From positions 155,066,293 through 155,130,292 of the forward strand of contig CM043958.1 of the NCBI GenBank assembly GCA_014529385.2: DNA of 64,000 bases. The letters run 5' to 3'. Below, piece after piece: positions 33,790-46,133 of this stretch. A program made the position numbers and the translations under genes. Each line of letters starts with the position of its first letter. Positions within the stretch are counted from its first letter, which is position 1. Source of the DNA: Adiantum capillus-veneris. Its lineage: Eukaryota > Streptophyta > Polypodiopsida > Polypodiales > Pteridaceae. Below the pieces are notes generated by a model. The model was given only the letters and a program-made list of their open reading frames with translations. It was not told where the DNA came from and did not search any database.

Positions 33790-35772
33790 TCAATCCTCAA
33801 AAAGATCTAATTGTAGTTTTCCCCTTTTTTTACCATACCTTAGACATCGTGCAATCACTCCATAATCAATAAGTATTTTGCATAACTATCTATACAGGTG
33901 AATGGTTTTGTTTGATGCACTATTTTGTCAAACAAAGCCATTGTGTTATGGTCATCTTACCACTTGTGGTGAAAACACCATAAGGGGCATAAATGCAATT
34001 TGAACCAAAATTACGCTACAAGTGAGTTATAACATTAGAGAATACACTAAAATGCACTAACGTGTACGATCATTTTGTTTACATACAAATATCTGTGGCT
34101 TATTGACTCTAAGTTAGAAACTATCTAAATTTAAGATTTTGAGCGGGAATAGAAGTAGGATCAAGAGCAGGCCCATGGCATCTTTCACCCCACACTGTTT
34201 GTAAGGTCTCTCACCCGATCACAAGAGCACCCTTGTACCACGAAATGAATACAATGGAATAAGTTACTATTTTTAGCAGTTTTCCAGATCTATCAGTGCC
34301 ATGATGTTTAGAATGTTATAAAGCTTCAAAATGTGAATTAAAATAATTTTTGTGAAAAATTTCTAAAAATAGTAAGTTTTTGGTCACCCGACCCGTCCAG
34401 TCTCGACCGTCTCGAAAATCTGCACCCATACCCCGAATTTGAAAAAAATGCATTTTCAGACCCCGGGGGGGGGGTGCTCAATATGGCAGGTACTCAGACC
34501 CGTACGTCTTAGTTAGAGCTTAGTATAGTAATTTACGGCATCAAAATCCGACTCGTATGGACCGTTTTAGCCTAAAACCAATTTTTCACAAAATTGTCCG
34601 GGAAGCACCGGGGGCCCGAGGCTGTGTGGGAACAGGTCCCAGCCCACTCCAGACCTGCTTTAGCATCTAGGGGGCACCCTCTTGCTTTGTGGGAGTCTTG
34701 GGGAAGCTGCCAAGCCTGCAACTCAGTGTGAGAGTCAGTTTACTGAGCCAACTAGACACTTGGTGGGTAGGCAACTGGACTTGCCATGCAAGGACTGAGT
34801 GCTCATCCAGATGCAATTAGAAACACAAATCGATTTTCAGCTTGTAGGAGCGTATTTAAAGGCCTACACACACACACACACACACATAGATATATGCTCA
34901 CACACACACATTGCATACTCACACACCTACACACTGGGAAGGTGCTGCCGGCACACACACAGCTTTTGAAGGAGAAGCAAGGAGGGAGGTGCTGCCGAAT
35001 TTCCCATATCGAGGATTCATTGCATCAGAAATTTAAGAGGATTCTCAGCCCCTAATCACGATAATTATGGTTTAATTACTGCTCTTCTTAATATCATCAT
35101 TACCCACTCATAATTCTTGTCTACTATGCCTACTTTTAGCTATAATTCTCTATAGCTGCTCTCTAAGTTTTCATAGCTATACTTCATTACATAATTATCA
35201 TTCATTTAGTTAATTTATTCAGCCATTCATCATCCTTAATCAAGGATTAATGCATGATTAGGAAAGATTCTCTCTCTAGGCGGTATAGTCAATAAATTGT
35301 CAGCTAGTAATAGTGTAGATTTGTCAGAATTCAATCTTTCACTACTCAAAAAAGTTGTAATTAAATTATACTTAATCTTATCCCACATTTAGATGCGATT
35401 AAGGCTGAAAATTAAACCGTCATTAGTCCAATAAGAAGAAGGTTTTTCCATCACACATGCCTGCGGTCACTCTGCACCTTCATATTGCTCTAGGAAAATG
35501 AATGAGCTTGCTTACTTCATATCTTTCGTGAATCAATTAGAAAAACTTTGAATTTCTTAATCATCTAAGCCAAGTAATTAACCTTAGAGTCGTTTCCCAT
35601 AGGGTGGATACAGAATTACCCTTAAAAATTGCTAGGGCAAAAAGGGAAAAATCTAACCTCGTGCATAAGGAGGAGTCTTTAATTAATCTAATCTGCCGAT
35701 TGGTTTGTCATGTTACTCTCGGACCTTAGCTCTTTTATTTTTTTCAAGTCTATCATTTAAGTAGTGAGAAAA
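33790..35772. other. Non-coding; CpG-richer from 34380, promoter-like near 34850
   Basis: No gene recognised. From about 34380 CpG dinucleotides become frequent (ACCCGACCCGTCC, CTCGACCGTCTCG). TATTTAAAGG near 34851 is a TATA-like box, followed by CA repeats (34865-34886) and TTTTGAAGGAGAAGCAAGG. Bases 35060-35760 are AT-rich and look like leader or intron sequence. Confidence 0.4.
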
Positions 35773-35916
35773 ATGCCCCCGGTTAAGAGAACTCGCTTCG
35801 GTGGAGCCCACGACCGCGAAGCGGGAACAAGCAATGTCAACGGAAAAGGAAAGGCTCCCATGGACGAGCAAATACCGGCCATCTCACGGGCTATTGACGA
35901 AGAAATGGAAGAGGTA
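35773..35916 (+). CDS. Candidate first coding exon, unknown product
   Basis: From the ATG at 35773 the frame reads MPPVKRTRFGGAHDREAG, then GKGKAPMDEQIP and RAIDEEMEE. It is a basic then acidic N-terminal segment with CpG-rich codons unlike the flanks. GTAGGTCCC directly after GAAGAG at 35916 is a plausible 5' splice site. The open frame otherwise continues to 35964. It could start a host gene or the gag of a young element. No second exon can be assigned with confidence. Confidence 0.3.
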
Positions 35917-35964
35917 GGTCCCAATTTCTATTCAAGTTGTTTAATTAACATTGCATACGATTAG

Positions 35965-36207
35965 TTAGGAATGAACATATCCCCAAACATGTTGGAGAAA
36001 TCCGACAGAAACCTCGGCATTGAATGCATAGTACATTTAAGTATAAAGTAGGAAAGAAATGATTGATGGGTATACTGTTTGCAAGAGGAAAGAATGTTTG
36101 CTAGGGAAAATTTAGCTCGACATGTTCATTTTATTTCCAATGTTGAATCAGTCCTGACCCCCCTACTGATCACAGGGGGCAGAGTTCCTCGTTAGGGCTC
36201 TTGAATC
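35965..36207. other. Spacer, no gene seen
   Basis: Contains a small inverted repeat around CCCCCCTACTGATCACAGGGGG (about 36158-36180, arms of C and G separated by about 12 bases). No frame is supported. Confidence 0.3.
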
Positions 36208-36327
36208 CACGACTTTCTTTTTATGCGGTGGATACCCACGACTTGCTTTCTATGCGGTGGGAACCCACGTCTTGCTTTCTATGCGGTGGGAGTGTCCATG
36301 ACGTGCTTTCTATGCGGTGGACATACC
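36208..36327 (+). repeat. Four-copy 29-31 bp tandem repeat
   Basis: Units start at 36208, 36237, 36266 and 36297. The shared core is CTTGCTTTCTATGCGGTGG preceded by CACGA or CATGA. Unit lengths are 29, 29, 31 and 31 bp, with a few differences. Confidence 0.9.
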
Positions 36328-37129
36328 TAGTTGTATGGGCAGCTAGGCGACAACGGGAGGAGTGAACTCTCGCTGGAGGGGGGATGTTGTACCTCCAGAA
36401 CATTGGAACTTTTATGAATAAGTTTGAGTAGAATTTTTACTAGAATTCTGTCTTGGTGTTGTTTGCAATACTGGTTGAAGGGTTGTCTTAACGAACATTG
36501 TGAATCGGAATCTAATCAAGGAACTTTTATGTTGAACAACTTTTGTGGTAGTAATTAGGACACACAAGGAAGTGTGAGTGTGGGGGTGGAAAGTGGGGGC
36601 TTGGCTCGGGTTGCCAATGCCTACGAGATGGGTGGTCCCGATTGGTCGGGAACTCTCTGTCCCCATAGTGCTTACTCGATATTGGTATTACTCATTGCCC
36701 CTAGAGCGGCGAATCCTCGAGAGTACGTGCCTATGAAACATGGGGAAAAAGGCACTCGGGGTTTCTCTCCTCTTGGAAGGTGGGTCGTAGGATCGCTAGA
36801 TAGTTAAGTACGCTTCCCCTACGAGGTGGAGCTAGATCTCGTTGCTAGTAGGCTCTCGACTCACTTTGTGATGAGGGATCGTCCGCTAGTTAAACCCTGA
36901 TTCATTTTGTTTGCTTCCTCTATAGATCTAGTGGCCACCAGGTTTACCATCAGATCCGTTGTTTGATACGACGGGGTGGGGACCTCACACTGTTGAGATC
37001 TTTGATATCATTTCAAGGATGCTTTGTGTTTGCATGCTTCCTAGTACTGTGGGCACAATCTAGTACATTACCTAGAGCTCACCTCATGAGGAGAAATCCC
37101 GTCATAGGAGTAAGACAAGTGGATGTGCG
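36328..37129 (+). other. Possible LTR start and CpG-richer tail; no gene
   Basis: GGAGGGGGGATGTTGTACC near 36374-36392 resembles a purine tract followed by an LTR start. The next 600 bp are CpG-richer than the surroundings, with GGAACTTTTATG occurring twice (36405, 36519). No partner LTR is visible. A 77-codon frame at 36574-36807 lacks family features. Confidence 0.3.
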
Positions 37130-37985
37130 ATATCCAAACGACGCATAGCACATTCATGCCATGTGATTGGCAAAAACCTCAAGGCCAAGGTACTTAAATC
37201 TCTCAAAAACTTTAAGTATCTCATTGTTGCATACAATGCATGGCATCTCCTTACGGTTGGTTTTCACAAGCATAACAATTGTTTTGGATTCATTCACAAT
37301 TAGCCCACCATGCAAGCAAAAGCTCTCAAGGACAACCATAAGCTTTTGTGCATCTCCTAAAGTGTGTGCTAGAAGCACTACATCATCCGCATACAACAAA
37401 AGCATGATTACAAGATTGCAAATATTGACCTCTTCAATGCCTTCTTCTTACATAAAGTCAAGTATCATTTGTTCCAATTGATCGATGCATAGACCAAAGA
37501 GAGTTGGTGACAATGGACATCCTTTGTTAACCCCAATAGTGCTTGCAATTTTTTTTGAAATTCCTCTTCTCATGCGTAATTGATACATCACCTTCTCATA
37601 GATTCAAGAAATTGCAAGCATAAACTCACTTTGCACTTGGAGTTTTTCCATCCTTTTCCACAAATCGTTACGTGGAATCATATTAAAGACTTTCTTCAAG
37701 TCCACAAAGCACCAGTACAATCGCTTTCCTTTCAATTTACTCTTTTCCATGACAACACGAAGAGTGACAAGATGATCAATGGTGCTATGGTGTCGACAAA
37801 AACCGCTTGTCCTTTTGTACACTTGTCATTCTCTTCAGCCCAATCACTCAATTTTATCTCCATTATACACCCAAACAACTTTTCCATAAGAGACTTAAGC
37901 TTTGAATGAGGTTTTGGTTGAAATTTTGGACAAGTATAGCTCAATCTCCAAGCAGTTTTTGAGTCGGACAGTTTCGGATGCAATT
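37130..37985 (-). pseudogene. LINE reverse transcriptase fragment
   Basis: The minus strand reads a nearly continuous RT: TSGFCRHHSTIDHLVTLR and WCFVDLKKVFNMIPR (motif A, near 37700), then YQLRMRRGI, GVNKGCPLSPTLFGLC (motif B, near 37510), LLLYADDVVLLAH (YADD at 37382-37393) and RFKYLGLEV. YADD is the catalytic metal-binding box. Stops near 37450 and 37610 and the absence of endonuclease and C-terminal parts show a truncated copy. The wording differs from the L1-type LINE at 19546-20294, so it is another lineage. Confidence 0.8.
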
Positions 37986-38361
37986 CTAGTGGTCATGCAA
38001 GTCAAATGATGTCCAAATCACTTGAAACTTCACACAAGCACTCTATTACTACCCTAGTCCAATCCCCTTTGAAAAAATATCAAAAAGTTGAATTTTTAGG
38101 GTAGGAGATAATAAGCTCGCTTATTATCTGTCAAGTCAAAATGAGGGATTTTTTTCAATTTTTTTGACTTGTATTGGATTTCATGCTATAAACAAGTCAC
38201 AAATCAAGTTTCATGGAGTTTGGTTTAGTTTCCAAGTTTTTAGGCCAAATTTTGTGTCTGCAATGTTCTTCAGTAAAATCTAGGCCTAATTGACAAGTTA
38301 CAACTCCAAATGACACCAAAGTTGAACCAAGGCCTTATTATACTATTTTCTAACTTCTGGT
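37986..38361 (+). other. UTR-like sequence with a perfect 24-bp palindrome (left of Copia)
   Basis: No gene. Bases 38106-38129 are a perfect inverted repeat with arm AGATAATAAGC, 2-base centre and the reverse complement arm. The surrounding phrasing (many CCAAAT and CAAGTTTCATG runs) resembles the untranslated regions of T3. The sequence resumes at 43628 beyond the Copia insertion. Confidence 0.5.
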
Positions 38362-38553
38362 TGTTGGGGTATAAAGCCCAATGTGGTCGCCTAGGTAAGT
38401 GGGCAGGCCGCCAGGTATGTACACATATTCTTATTTTAAAACCTAATAAGAACTCACTATGCTCTACACATTACAGTAGAGTGAGTTCAACATATCGTCG
38501 TGCTCTTCTTCTCGCACTCTCTCTCGCGTCGCACTTCCGCTCGTACTCCTTCA
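38362..38553 (+). repeat. 5' LTR of the 38.4-kb Copia element
   Basis: TGTTGGGG to CCTTCA. GGGTATAAAGCCC near its left end is the only TATA-like box. GCTCTACACATTACAGTAGAG contains a GCTCTAC/GTAGAG inverted repeat. Confidence 0.95.
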
Positions 38554-38555
38554 AC

Positions 38556-38567
38556 TGGTATCAGAGC
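38556..38567 (+). promoter_or_regulatory. Primer binding site, tRNA-iMet
   Basis: TGGTATCAGAGC, canonical, two bases after the LTR. Confidence 0.95.
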
Positions 38568-39628
38568 TCAGATCGAGGCTCAGGGCAGCATTTGCAGGTA
38601 GCCAGAGTCACCTGCTCAGATTGGAGTGAGATTCGACAGGCAAAGACACAGCCCCAAATCCTGTGGGAAAGCCCGACGGACTAGGTGTTCTCAGAATTTC
38701 ATTCTGAGGTCATCTCGGCCACCGTTCAGCTTCGACAAAGCTCTGCGCAGGCCATTTTCGACTACGTGGTCTTGGTGGGAGCAGATTCGACTCTGCAAAT
38801 TTGGGGTTTCGGCCTACGACTGCAGGTGCTGAGGATATCGGCACTCCCAGAGTGCTAATTTGTGGCTGTCTACACATCGAAGGACGGCTCACAGTTCTTG
38901 GAGGCGTGTCACATACAACACGGGCGCATCTACACACAGACTGTAGGCGACATCCACTAGTTCATGAGGTAGCTTGTGTTTGCTGCTTGATATTCCAGAT
39001 TTCATCCTGACATTGCAGGTACTTCCACATGGGATGTATTGTCAGAGATGATGTATGTCTGTTGAGGGTTTGCTGGCTGTGAGTCACGCAGTAAACAACC
39101 GACGTAGCGGTTACAGCATATAGTGGGAAATTTGTGGATGTATGACTTTGTGGGAAGTCTATGTATTGTCAGATTTATTGCAACCTTTGTTGAGGGTCGA
39201 GTGAGGTTTTATTGAGTCGGGGGATTCTCGAATGTTGAGATCCTTTCGGTTATACAGGTCTTGGAGCGATCCCTCGAGCACCCTTAGATAGGCATCTAGG
39301 ATGTATTGATTGTGAGTGAGACAGTTGGGATTGCATCTTTGCTTTACTGTCGTTGAGGCATTGTCGCAGTCTATGCTTACAGGACAGTGACAGGACAATG
39401 AGAGACAATACATGTGCAGGACAGGTTTACCCACAACTTACAGTGTTAGAGAGACAGTGGTTTTTTGAGTACACTAGAGCCATTTTACAAAGGAGACTTT
39501 GCCAAAATTTTTGCAGAATCTGAAGCTTCTTGGTTCATTTGACAGGTTGATATTGGTTCAGAGGTCAGTTTACAGGGGAAACTCTGTTGAATTTTTCCCA
39601 GGAAAGTAAGCTATTGTGAAGCGTAGCT

Positions 39629-42600
39629 ATGGCTGGCTCACAGGACACTGCTCTTTACAATATCAAGAAGCTGGATGGAACCAATTTCCATTGTGGAAGA
39701 AGCAGATTTGGCACATGTTGGTACAAAAGAAGCAGATAAAACCTATAAAGCTCAAGGGGATAAAACTAAAAGATATGGACGAAGATGAATGGAGCGAAAT
39801 AGATGAATTGGCACTTTCTACCATTATGCTGACTTTGGCAAAAGCGTTTACTTCAATGTAGCAGACGAGATGTCGGCTTATGAGGCATGGACAAAGCTGA
39901 GTGATCTTTGTGAGAAGGAGAGTGCAGCTTCACAGGTATACTGGCTTAAGAAGCTTGTTGACTTGAAGATGAAAGAAGGGACACCTATGTCCAATCATCT
40001 CAATGAATTCAACACCATCTACAGTCAGTTGTCAGCTCAAGGTGTCAAGTTTGATGAACCTATTAGAGCTATGTTCGTGTTGTTGTGGCAAGAAGGGTCA
40101 CATGAAAAGAGACTGCAGAGAATGGAAAGCAGAAAAAGGCAAAGAGAAAGCTGAAGACCATGGTGAGAAGAACAAGTCCTCAGTGAAGATTCAAGAAATA
40201 AATGTGACAAACACTGTTGCAGAGGATGATAGTCTAGTGTCAGGAGACATCTACTTCTTGAAGAATACAATGGACTCAGCTCTTCTTACAGCATCTGATG
40301 GAAATGCACTGAGTGACTGGATTATAGACTCAGGGGCATCACTTCATGTATCTCCAAACAAGGAGTGGTTTACCTCTTATGTGACCACTAAAGATCATGT
40401 TCAGCTAGGCAATGGGCAGACATGTGAGATCTTAGGTGTTGGAGATGTTCAATTGAAGTTTCAGAATGGCTCTCCTTTCATGCTGAAAAACGTGAGACAT
40501 GTTCCTGCAATTACAAAGAGCTTGATCAGCACATACTTACTTGATGATTCTGGCTACATCACCACTTTTGGACGGAACATGTGGAAGATATCCAAGGGTT
40601 CTATGACAGTAGCACATGGAGTAAAGTCTGGAGGACTTTACATGATTTATGTATCAGATGTCTCTAAAAATGTAATCAATGTAACCGAGCAGCCGAACGT
40701 TTCTTTGTGGCATAGCCGGTTAGGACATATGTCCAAGAAGGGAATGGAAATCTTCTGTCGTTCTGGTTATTTGCCTGGCTTTTCATTTAATGATTTTGAA
40801 TTCTGTGAACATTGTCTGTATGGTAAGCAAACATAGCAGCCACATAAGCATAGAAGCAGTAGAAGAGATACACAGTTGGCACTTGTTCATAGTGATTTGT
40901 GTGGACCTATGCCTAACCTATCTCTAGGGGGAGCTTCTTACTTTATGACATTTATAGATGATTAATCGAGGAAAGTATGGGTTTACTTTCTCAAGCACAA
41001 GGATGAAGCGTTTAGTGTTTTCAAAACGTTTGTGACACTTGTGGAGAATCAGAGTGGCAAGAAGCTTAAATGCTTACGCACTGACAATGGTGGAGAGTAT
41101 GTTTCAAAGGCCTTTCAGGACTTTTGTGAGTCAAAAGGTATAAAACGTGAACTTACTGCTCCTTACAATCCTCCTCAAAATGGTGTTGCTGAGAGGATGA
41201 ATAGGACCATACAAGAGAAGGTCAGAAGCATGTTGTCTAATGCACAACTGCCAAATGGGTTTTGGACTGAAGCTGTATCAACAACTGTTCATTTTATAAA
41301 TAGATCTCCTAGCAAGGTTTTGCAGAAGGATTCAATGGTAGAGATGGTATGGTCAGGCAAAATGCCCTCATACAAGCATCTCAGAGTCTTTGGCTGTGAG
41401 GCATATACTCATGTTCCAAAGGAATTTAGGAACAAACTTGAGCCAAAGAGTAGAAAGTGCATCTTTCTAGGCTATGGTAATTCTGGTGAGATGGGGTACA
41501 GACTTTGGGATTTCGAATCCAGAAAGGTTATCCGCAGCAATGATATTCACTTTAATAAAGCCAAATATCAATCTAAACCGGAGAGGGTTGAGGAGATTAG
41601 AAGAATTGTCTTCCAAGAAGATGGACCTGCACGTGCAAGACAAAATGTTAGGGCTTAAGAGGAGCAAGGACAAGATAGAGTGGAACCACAGGTTGTGGCT
41701 GAGCCTCAACCACCTATTTTGCGTAAATCGGGACGTATCTCACGACCTCCTGATCGGTTTGTTCCATCTATGAACTATGTCATGCTGACTGATTGCAATG
41801 AGCCTTCATGTTACAAGGAAGCAGTGCAAATGAAGGACTCCGAGAATTGGCAATTGGCCATGCAGTCAGAGATGACAGCTTTGCATAAAAACCAGACATG
41901 GAAGCTAGTTAAATTACCATAGGGCAAAAAGGCTCTACCTTGTAAATGGGTTTACAGGTATAAGATCGCCGCTCATGATAGTCAACCAAAGTACAAAGCA
42001 AGGCTTGTTGCCAAGGGCTTTAAGCAAGAACAAGGCATTGACTTTGATGAAGTCTTCTCTCCGGTGGTCAAGATGACTACATTGAGATGCTTTCTTGCAT
42101 TGGTTGCCATATTAGATTTGGTGTTGCACCAAATGGATGTCAAGACAGCGTTCTTGCATGGTGATTTAGATGTGGAAATTTACATGCAGCAGGCAGAAGG
42201 GTTTGTTGAGAAAGGCAAGGAAGATTTGCTATGCCAGTTGTTAAAAGAGTCTTTATGGCTTAAAACAATCACCGAGGGCATGGTACCATAAGTTCCACAA
42301 GTTTATGCTTTCTCAAGGCTACAAACGTAGTGAGTTCGATCACTGTCTATATACAAAGAAGGCTAAGGATGGCAGTTGGCTGATCCTTATTTTGTATGTG
42401 GATGACATGTTGATTGCTGGCAAGCACTTGGAAGAAATTTCAGCTTTGACGTCAAAGATGGCAAAATCGTTTGACATGAAAGACATGGGTGAGGCAAGTC
42501 ATATACTTGGTATGCGCATTGAGAGAGACAGATCAAAGAAGTTGATTTGGTTATCTCAAACAGAGTATATTGACAAGGTTTTGCAACATTTCAATATGGA

Positions 42601-43354
42601 GAAGGGAAAGGCATTGAGTGTTCCATTGCCACCATATGTGAAACTTAGCAAACAAGATTGTCCTGTGTCTGAGGAAGAATAGGCTGAAATGGATAAGATT
42701 TCATGTGCGTCTGCACTGGGTAGTTTGATGTATGCAATGTTTGCTACTCGCCCAAACATTGCATTTGCAGTGGGAGTAGTAAGTCGATACATGTCAAACC
42801 CAGGCAAGAAACATTGGGAGGCAGTGAAAGGAATATTGAGATACCTGAAAGCTACAAAGAGAATGCGTATATGCTATGGGAGTCAGGAGCTAAGTGTAAA
42901 GGGTTTTACAGACTCAGATTATGCATGTGACTTAGACAACCGAAGGTCTACGTCAAGGTATGTCTTTACATTGGCTGGTGGAGCAGTATCATGGCGTTCT
43001 AGATTACAAGATTGTGTTACTAAGTCTACTACAGAGGCTGAATATGTTGCAGCATCAGAGGCATGCAAAGAATCAATTTGGCTTAATCGACTAGTAACAG
43101 ATTTGGGAATCAAAGAAGAGATGCCCGTGCTATATTGTGATAGTCAAAGTGCTATACAATTGGCTCGCAATCCAGTTTATCACTCAAAGACAAAGCATGT
43201 GGATGTGAAGTATCATTTCATCAGGGAAATGCTCGAGGATAAGCAACTTCATCTTGTCAAAGTTCACACCACAAAAAATCCTGCTGATCTACTTACAAAA
43301 GGACTTCCCTCAGAGAGCTTTGCGCATTTTCGCAAGCAGTTAGGTGTAGGGTAG
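39629..43354 (+). pseudogene. Copia Gag-Pol polyprotein, broken
   Basis: The start is ATG 39629 (MAGSQDTALYNIKKLDGTNF). Gag runs to about 40130 with frameshifts near 39690, 39845 and 40070; its zinc knuckle CCCGKKGHMKRDC is near 40080. The protease DSGAS lies in DWIIDSGASLHVS near 40330. The pre-integrase has SLWHSRLGHMSKKGM near 40705 and C..C near 40805. The integrase core has TDNGGEY near 41080 and AERMNRTI near 41190; IFLGY follows near 41462. RT has FKQEQGIDFDEVFSPVVKM near 42022 and YVDD at 42395-42406. RNase H has FTDSDYACD near 42905, STTEAEYVA near 43030 and YCDSQSAI near 43135. In-frame stops occur near 40834, 40963, 41656, 41920 and 42680, and a small deletion near 42256 shifts frame. 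All enzymes are recognisable but no full protein can be made. Confidence 0.92.
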
Positions 43355-43431
43355 TACATCACTTCTCTACATATCTTGTATATTAGCTTCTCTCACACTT
43401 AAAGTACCACATTGGACTTTAAGTGAGAGGT

Positions 43432-43622
43432 TGTTGGGGTATAAAGCCCAATGTGGTCGCCCAGGTAAGTGGGCGGGCCGCCAGGTATGTACACATATTC
43501 TTTTTTAAAACCTAATAAGAACTCACTATGCTCTACACATTACAGTAGAGCGAGTTCATAATATCGTCATGCTCTTCTTCTCGCACTCTCTCTTGTGTCG
43601 CACTTCCGCTCGTACTCCTTCA
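43432..43622 (+). repeat. 3' LTR of the 38.4-kb Copia element
   Basis: About 191 bp, matching 38362-38553 with roughly ten differences, preceded by the purine tract AAGTGAGAGG (43421-43430). Several differences are C/T or G/A. Confidence 0.95.
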
Positions 43623-43627
43623 CTGGT

Positions 43628-43990
43628 GTTGTCAAATGAAGAAAATTCTAAAATTTTGAAGACCAAGATAAACAGCACGCTTATTATCTAGGTGCCCAAT
43701 TTTGCAATTTTTTTCAACTATTCTAAATCACACACTTAAACCAAGGTATTTTAAAGCATGTCAAGAGGTTTCAACCAATCCTGTTCTATTTTGAGTGTTC
43801 TTACCTTCAGTTATGTATATGCTCAGAGTGAAAGTTATTTTGGCTCAATTTTGCACTCAATTGGACTCACAATCTTTTCAGCCTTCACAAAAGTGTTAGC
43901 ATATCACCCAAACAAGATGGAAGAGCTTGTATTTTCTAAAGCAAGCATCAAGATAGTGATACTTGAAGTTTGGATGATGGATACCGGATC
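43628..43990 (+). other. UTR-like sequence right of Copia, second palindrome
   Basis: Continues the sequence interrupted at 38361. Bases 43666-43689 (AGATAAACAG then CGCTTATTATCT) are a decayed version of the palindrome at 38106-38129. With the Copia and one CTGGT removed, the two lie 294 bp apart. An 80-codon frame here has no family features. Confidence 0.5.
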
Positions 43991-45051
43991 ATGGATTTAG
44001 AAGATGGAACTCAGATTACTGTGTGTACTTGAAGAATTTGGGAGATGGGAAGTTCATCATCCTAATGTTGTATTTTGATGACATGTTGATTGCAAGTGCT
44101 AACATGTAGGATATCAAAGACCTAAAAGAAGAGTTGTCTAAATCTTTTTCAATAAAAGATTTAGGTTCTTCAAAGCGGATACTTGGTATGAAGATATCAA
44201 GGGATAGGGAGAAGAAGACACTAAAGCTACTCAACAAGATTACATCAAGAAGGTACTAGAAAGGTTTGCAATGCAAGATGCAAAACCGTTTCTACACCTT
44301 TGGCTAGTCACTTTAAACTAACCAAAGATATGTTTCCAAAGACACAAAAGGAGATAGCCTACATTTCTAAAGTTCCATATGCTGCAACGATAGACTCTAT
44401 AATGTATTTTATGGCATGGACAAGGCCAGATATTGCACATGCAGTGGGATTTGTGGGTAGATTCATGGATCATCTAGTGAAGTGGATATTAAGATCTCTA
44501 AAAGGGACAACAACAAATACTTTGTGTTTTGGAGGCACTGACATTTTCTTGCAAGGGTATACTGATGCAGATATGACAGGTGACAAAGACACTCAAAGGA
44601 GCACTACTGGCTATGTCTTCATGGTTGGAGGCACAACAAGAAGTTGGGCTTCAAAGTTGCAAAAAATGGTCTCACTTTCTACTACAAAAGCGGAATATAT
44701 TTAGCTCTTGCAAAGTCCAACAAAGAGATTTTGTGGCTTCATAGATTCTTGGAGGAGCTTGGATAGAAACGAGACAATTGTGTCTTGTATAGCGATAGTC
44801 AAAGCGCCATTCATCCTTGCAAAGAATTCAACCTTTCACTCAAGGACAAAGCATATAGAGGTGAGATATCACTTCATACATACTCTTTTGGAAGAGGGAT
44901 AGATAAATTTTGAAAAGATGCACACAAGGTAGTTAACAAGGAGAAGTTCCGGAGAAGTTAATATTTTGTTCATCTTCAATCGGCATTCAAGAATAAGAAG
45001 CCAAGATGAAAGTCACAGGTTTGATGTGGAGATCAATCTCCAAGTGTGAGA
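43991..45051 (+). pseudogene. Copia RT/RNase H fragment
   Basis: The C-terminal third of a second Copia polyprotein. MLIAS near 44080 follows a damaged YVDD region. KDLGSSKRILGMKISRD lies near 44160, IMYFMAWTRPDIAHAVG near 44400, GYTDADMTGDKDTQRSTTGYVF near 44555, STTKAEYI near 44677 and HSRTKHIEVRYHFI near 44838. The RNase H D-E-D residues are partly kept. Stops near 44702 and 44900 and frameshifts near 44100 and 44290 break it. No gag, protease or integrase is present. Confidence 0.85.
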
Positions 45052-45401
<350 letters not shown>

Positions 45402-45410
45402 CACGCAATC

Positions 45411-46133
45411 ATGGCGCACCTTCCTCAGGCACCCACGATTGTTGAACAACTTTCAAATCTGCAACAAACTCTCACATATGAACGCATGAGAAGGCAAGAA
45501 CTTGAAGATAGATTATTGTATTCTGCACGCACAAAATCTGCACCGGCACCCAAGCAAAACAAAATTAGCAGAAAAGCCTTCACTTTCAAGGATTTTGATG
45601 GCACTAAAGATGCTAGCATGGTTCTAGCATGGGTTAGTAAGCTAGATGACTATTTTCATGATGAAGAATTTCTCGAATGTGAAATGGTAAAATGTGCATC
45701 AAATCATCTCAGTAGCAGCACCACACTGTGGTGGAACGCCACCAAACAACATGAAAAAAGACCATGTACCTGGCATGCATTGAAAAAAGCGTTTTTACCT
45801 CAATTTTTTCCCACACAGTACAAAGCTAAAGCACGACGTCAATAGGATTTAATTTGACAGGGTCGAAATGAAGATGTACAGGGTTACACTGATTATTTTT
45901 GGAATTATTTAATTAAATTGCAAGCTATTGAACATGCTAGTCACAGGAAATTGAACCGTAAGTACATATCAGGCTTGACAATACAAATTGGTGCTGAGGT
46001 AGATATGTTTGAACCAAATTCTCTGTTAAAGGCTATTAATTTGGCTCTGAATGTAGAGAAGAAGAAAGGTGGACAACCCTCTCACACTGATCAAACTGCT
46101 AACACTAATAGTAAAACAAGAAACCCCCTTTCT
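45411..46133 (+). pseudogene. Ty3/gypsy gag, truncated by T3 insertion
   Basis: Starts at ATG 45411 (MAHLPQAPTIVEQLSNLQQ), with a coiled-coil-like N-terminus, then KAFTFKDFDGTKDASMVLAW, TTLWWNAT, LKKAFLPQFFPTQYK and IEHASHRKLNRKYISGL. This is a retrotransposon gag domain. Stops near 45843 and 45855 interrupt it. The reading ends abruptly at the LTR of T3 (46134), before any zinc knuckle, so T3 appears to have inserted into it. The remainder is not found in the window. Confidence 0.7.

Larger units (their letters stand above)
38362..43622 (+). mobile_element. Complete Copia element with perfect target duplication
   Basis: A 5.26-kb element with about 192-bp LTRs (38362-38553, 43432-43622), a tRNA-iMet primer site, gag-pol in the order gag, protease, integrase, RT, RNase H, and a purine tract AAGTGAGAGG before the 3' LTR. 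CTGGT flanks both ends exactly (38357-38361, 43623-43627). The LTRs differ at roughly ten positions by eye, so the insertion is of intermediate age. The integrase-before-RT order defines Ty1/copia. It is defective: several stops and frameshifts lie in gag-pol. Confidence 0.95.
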
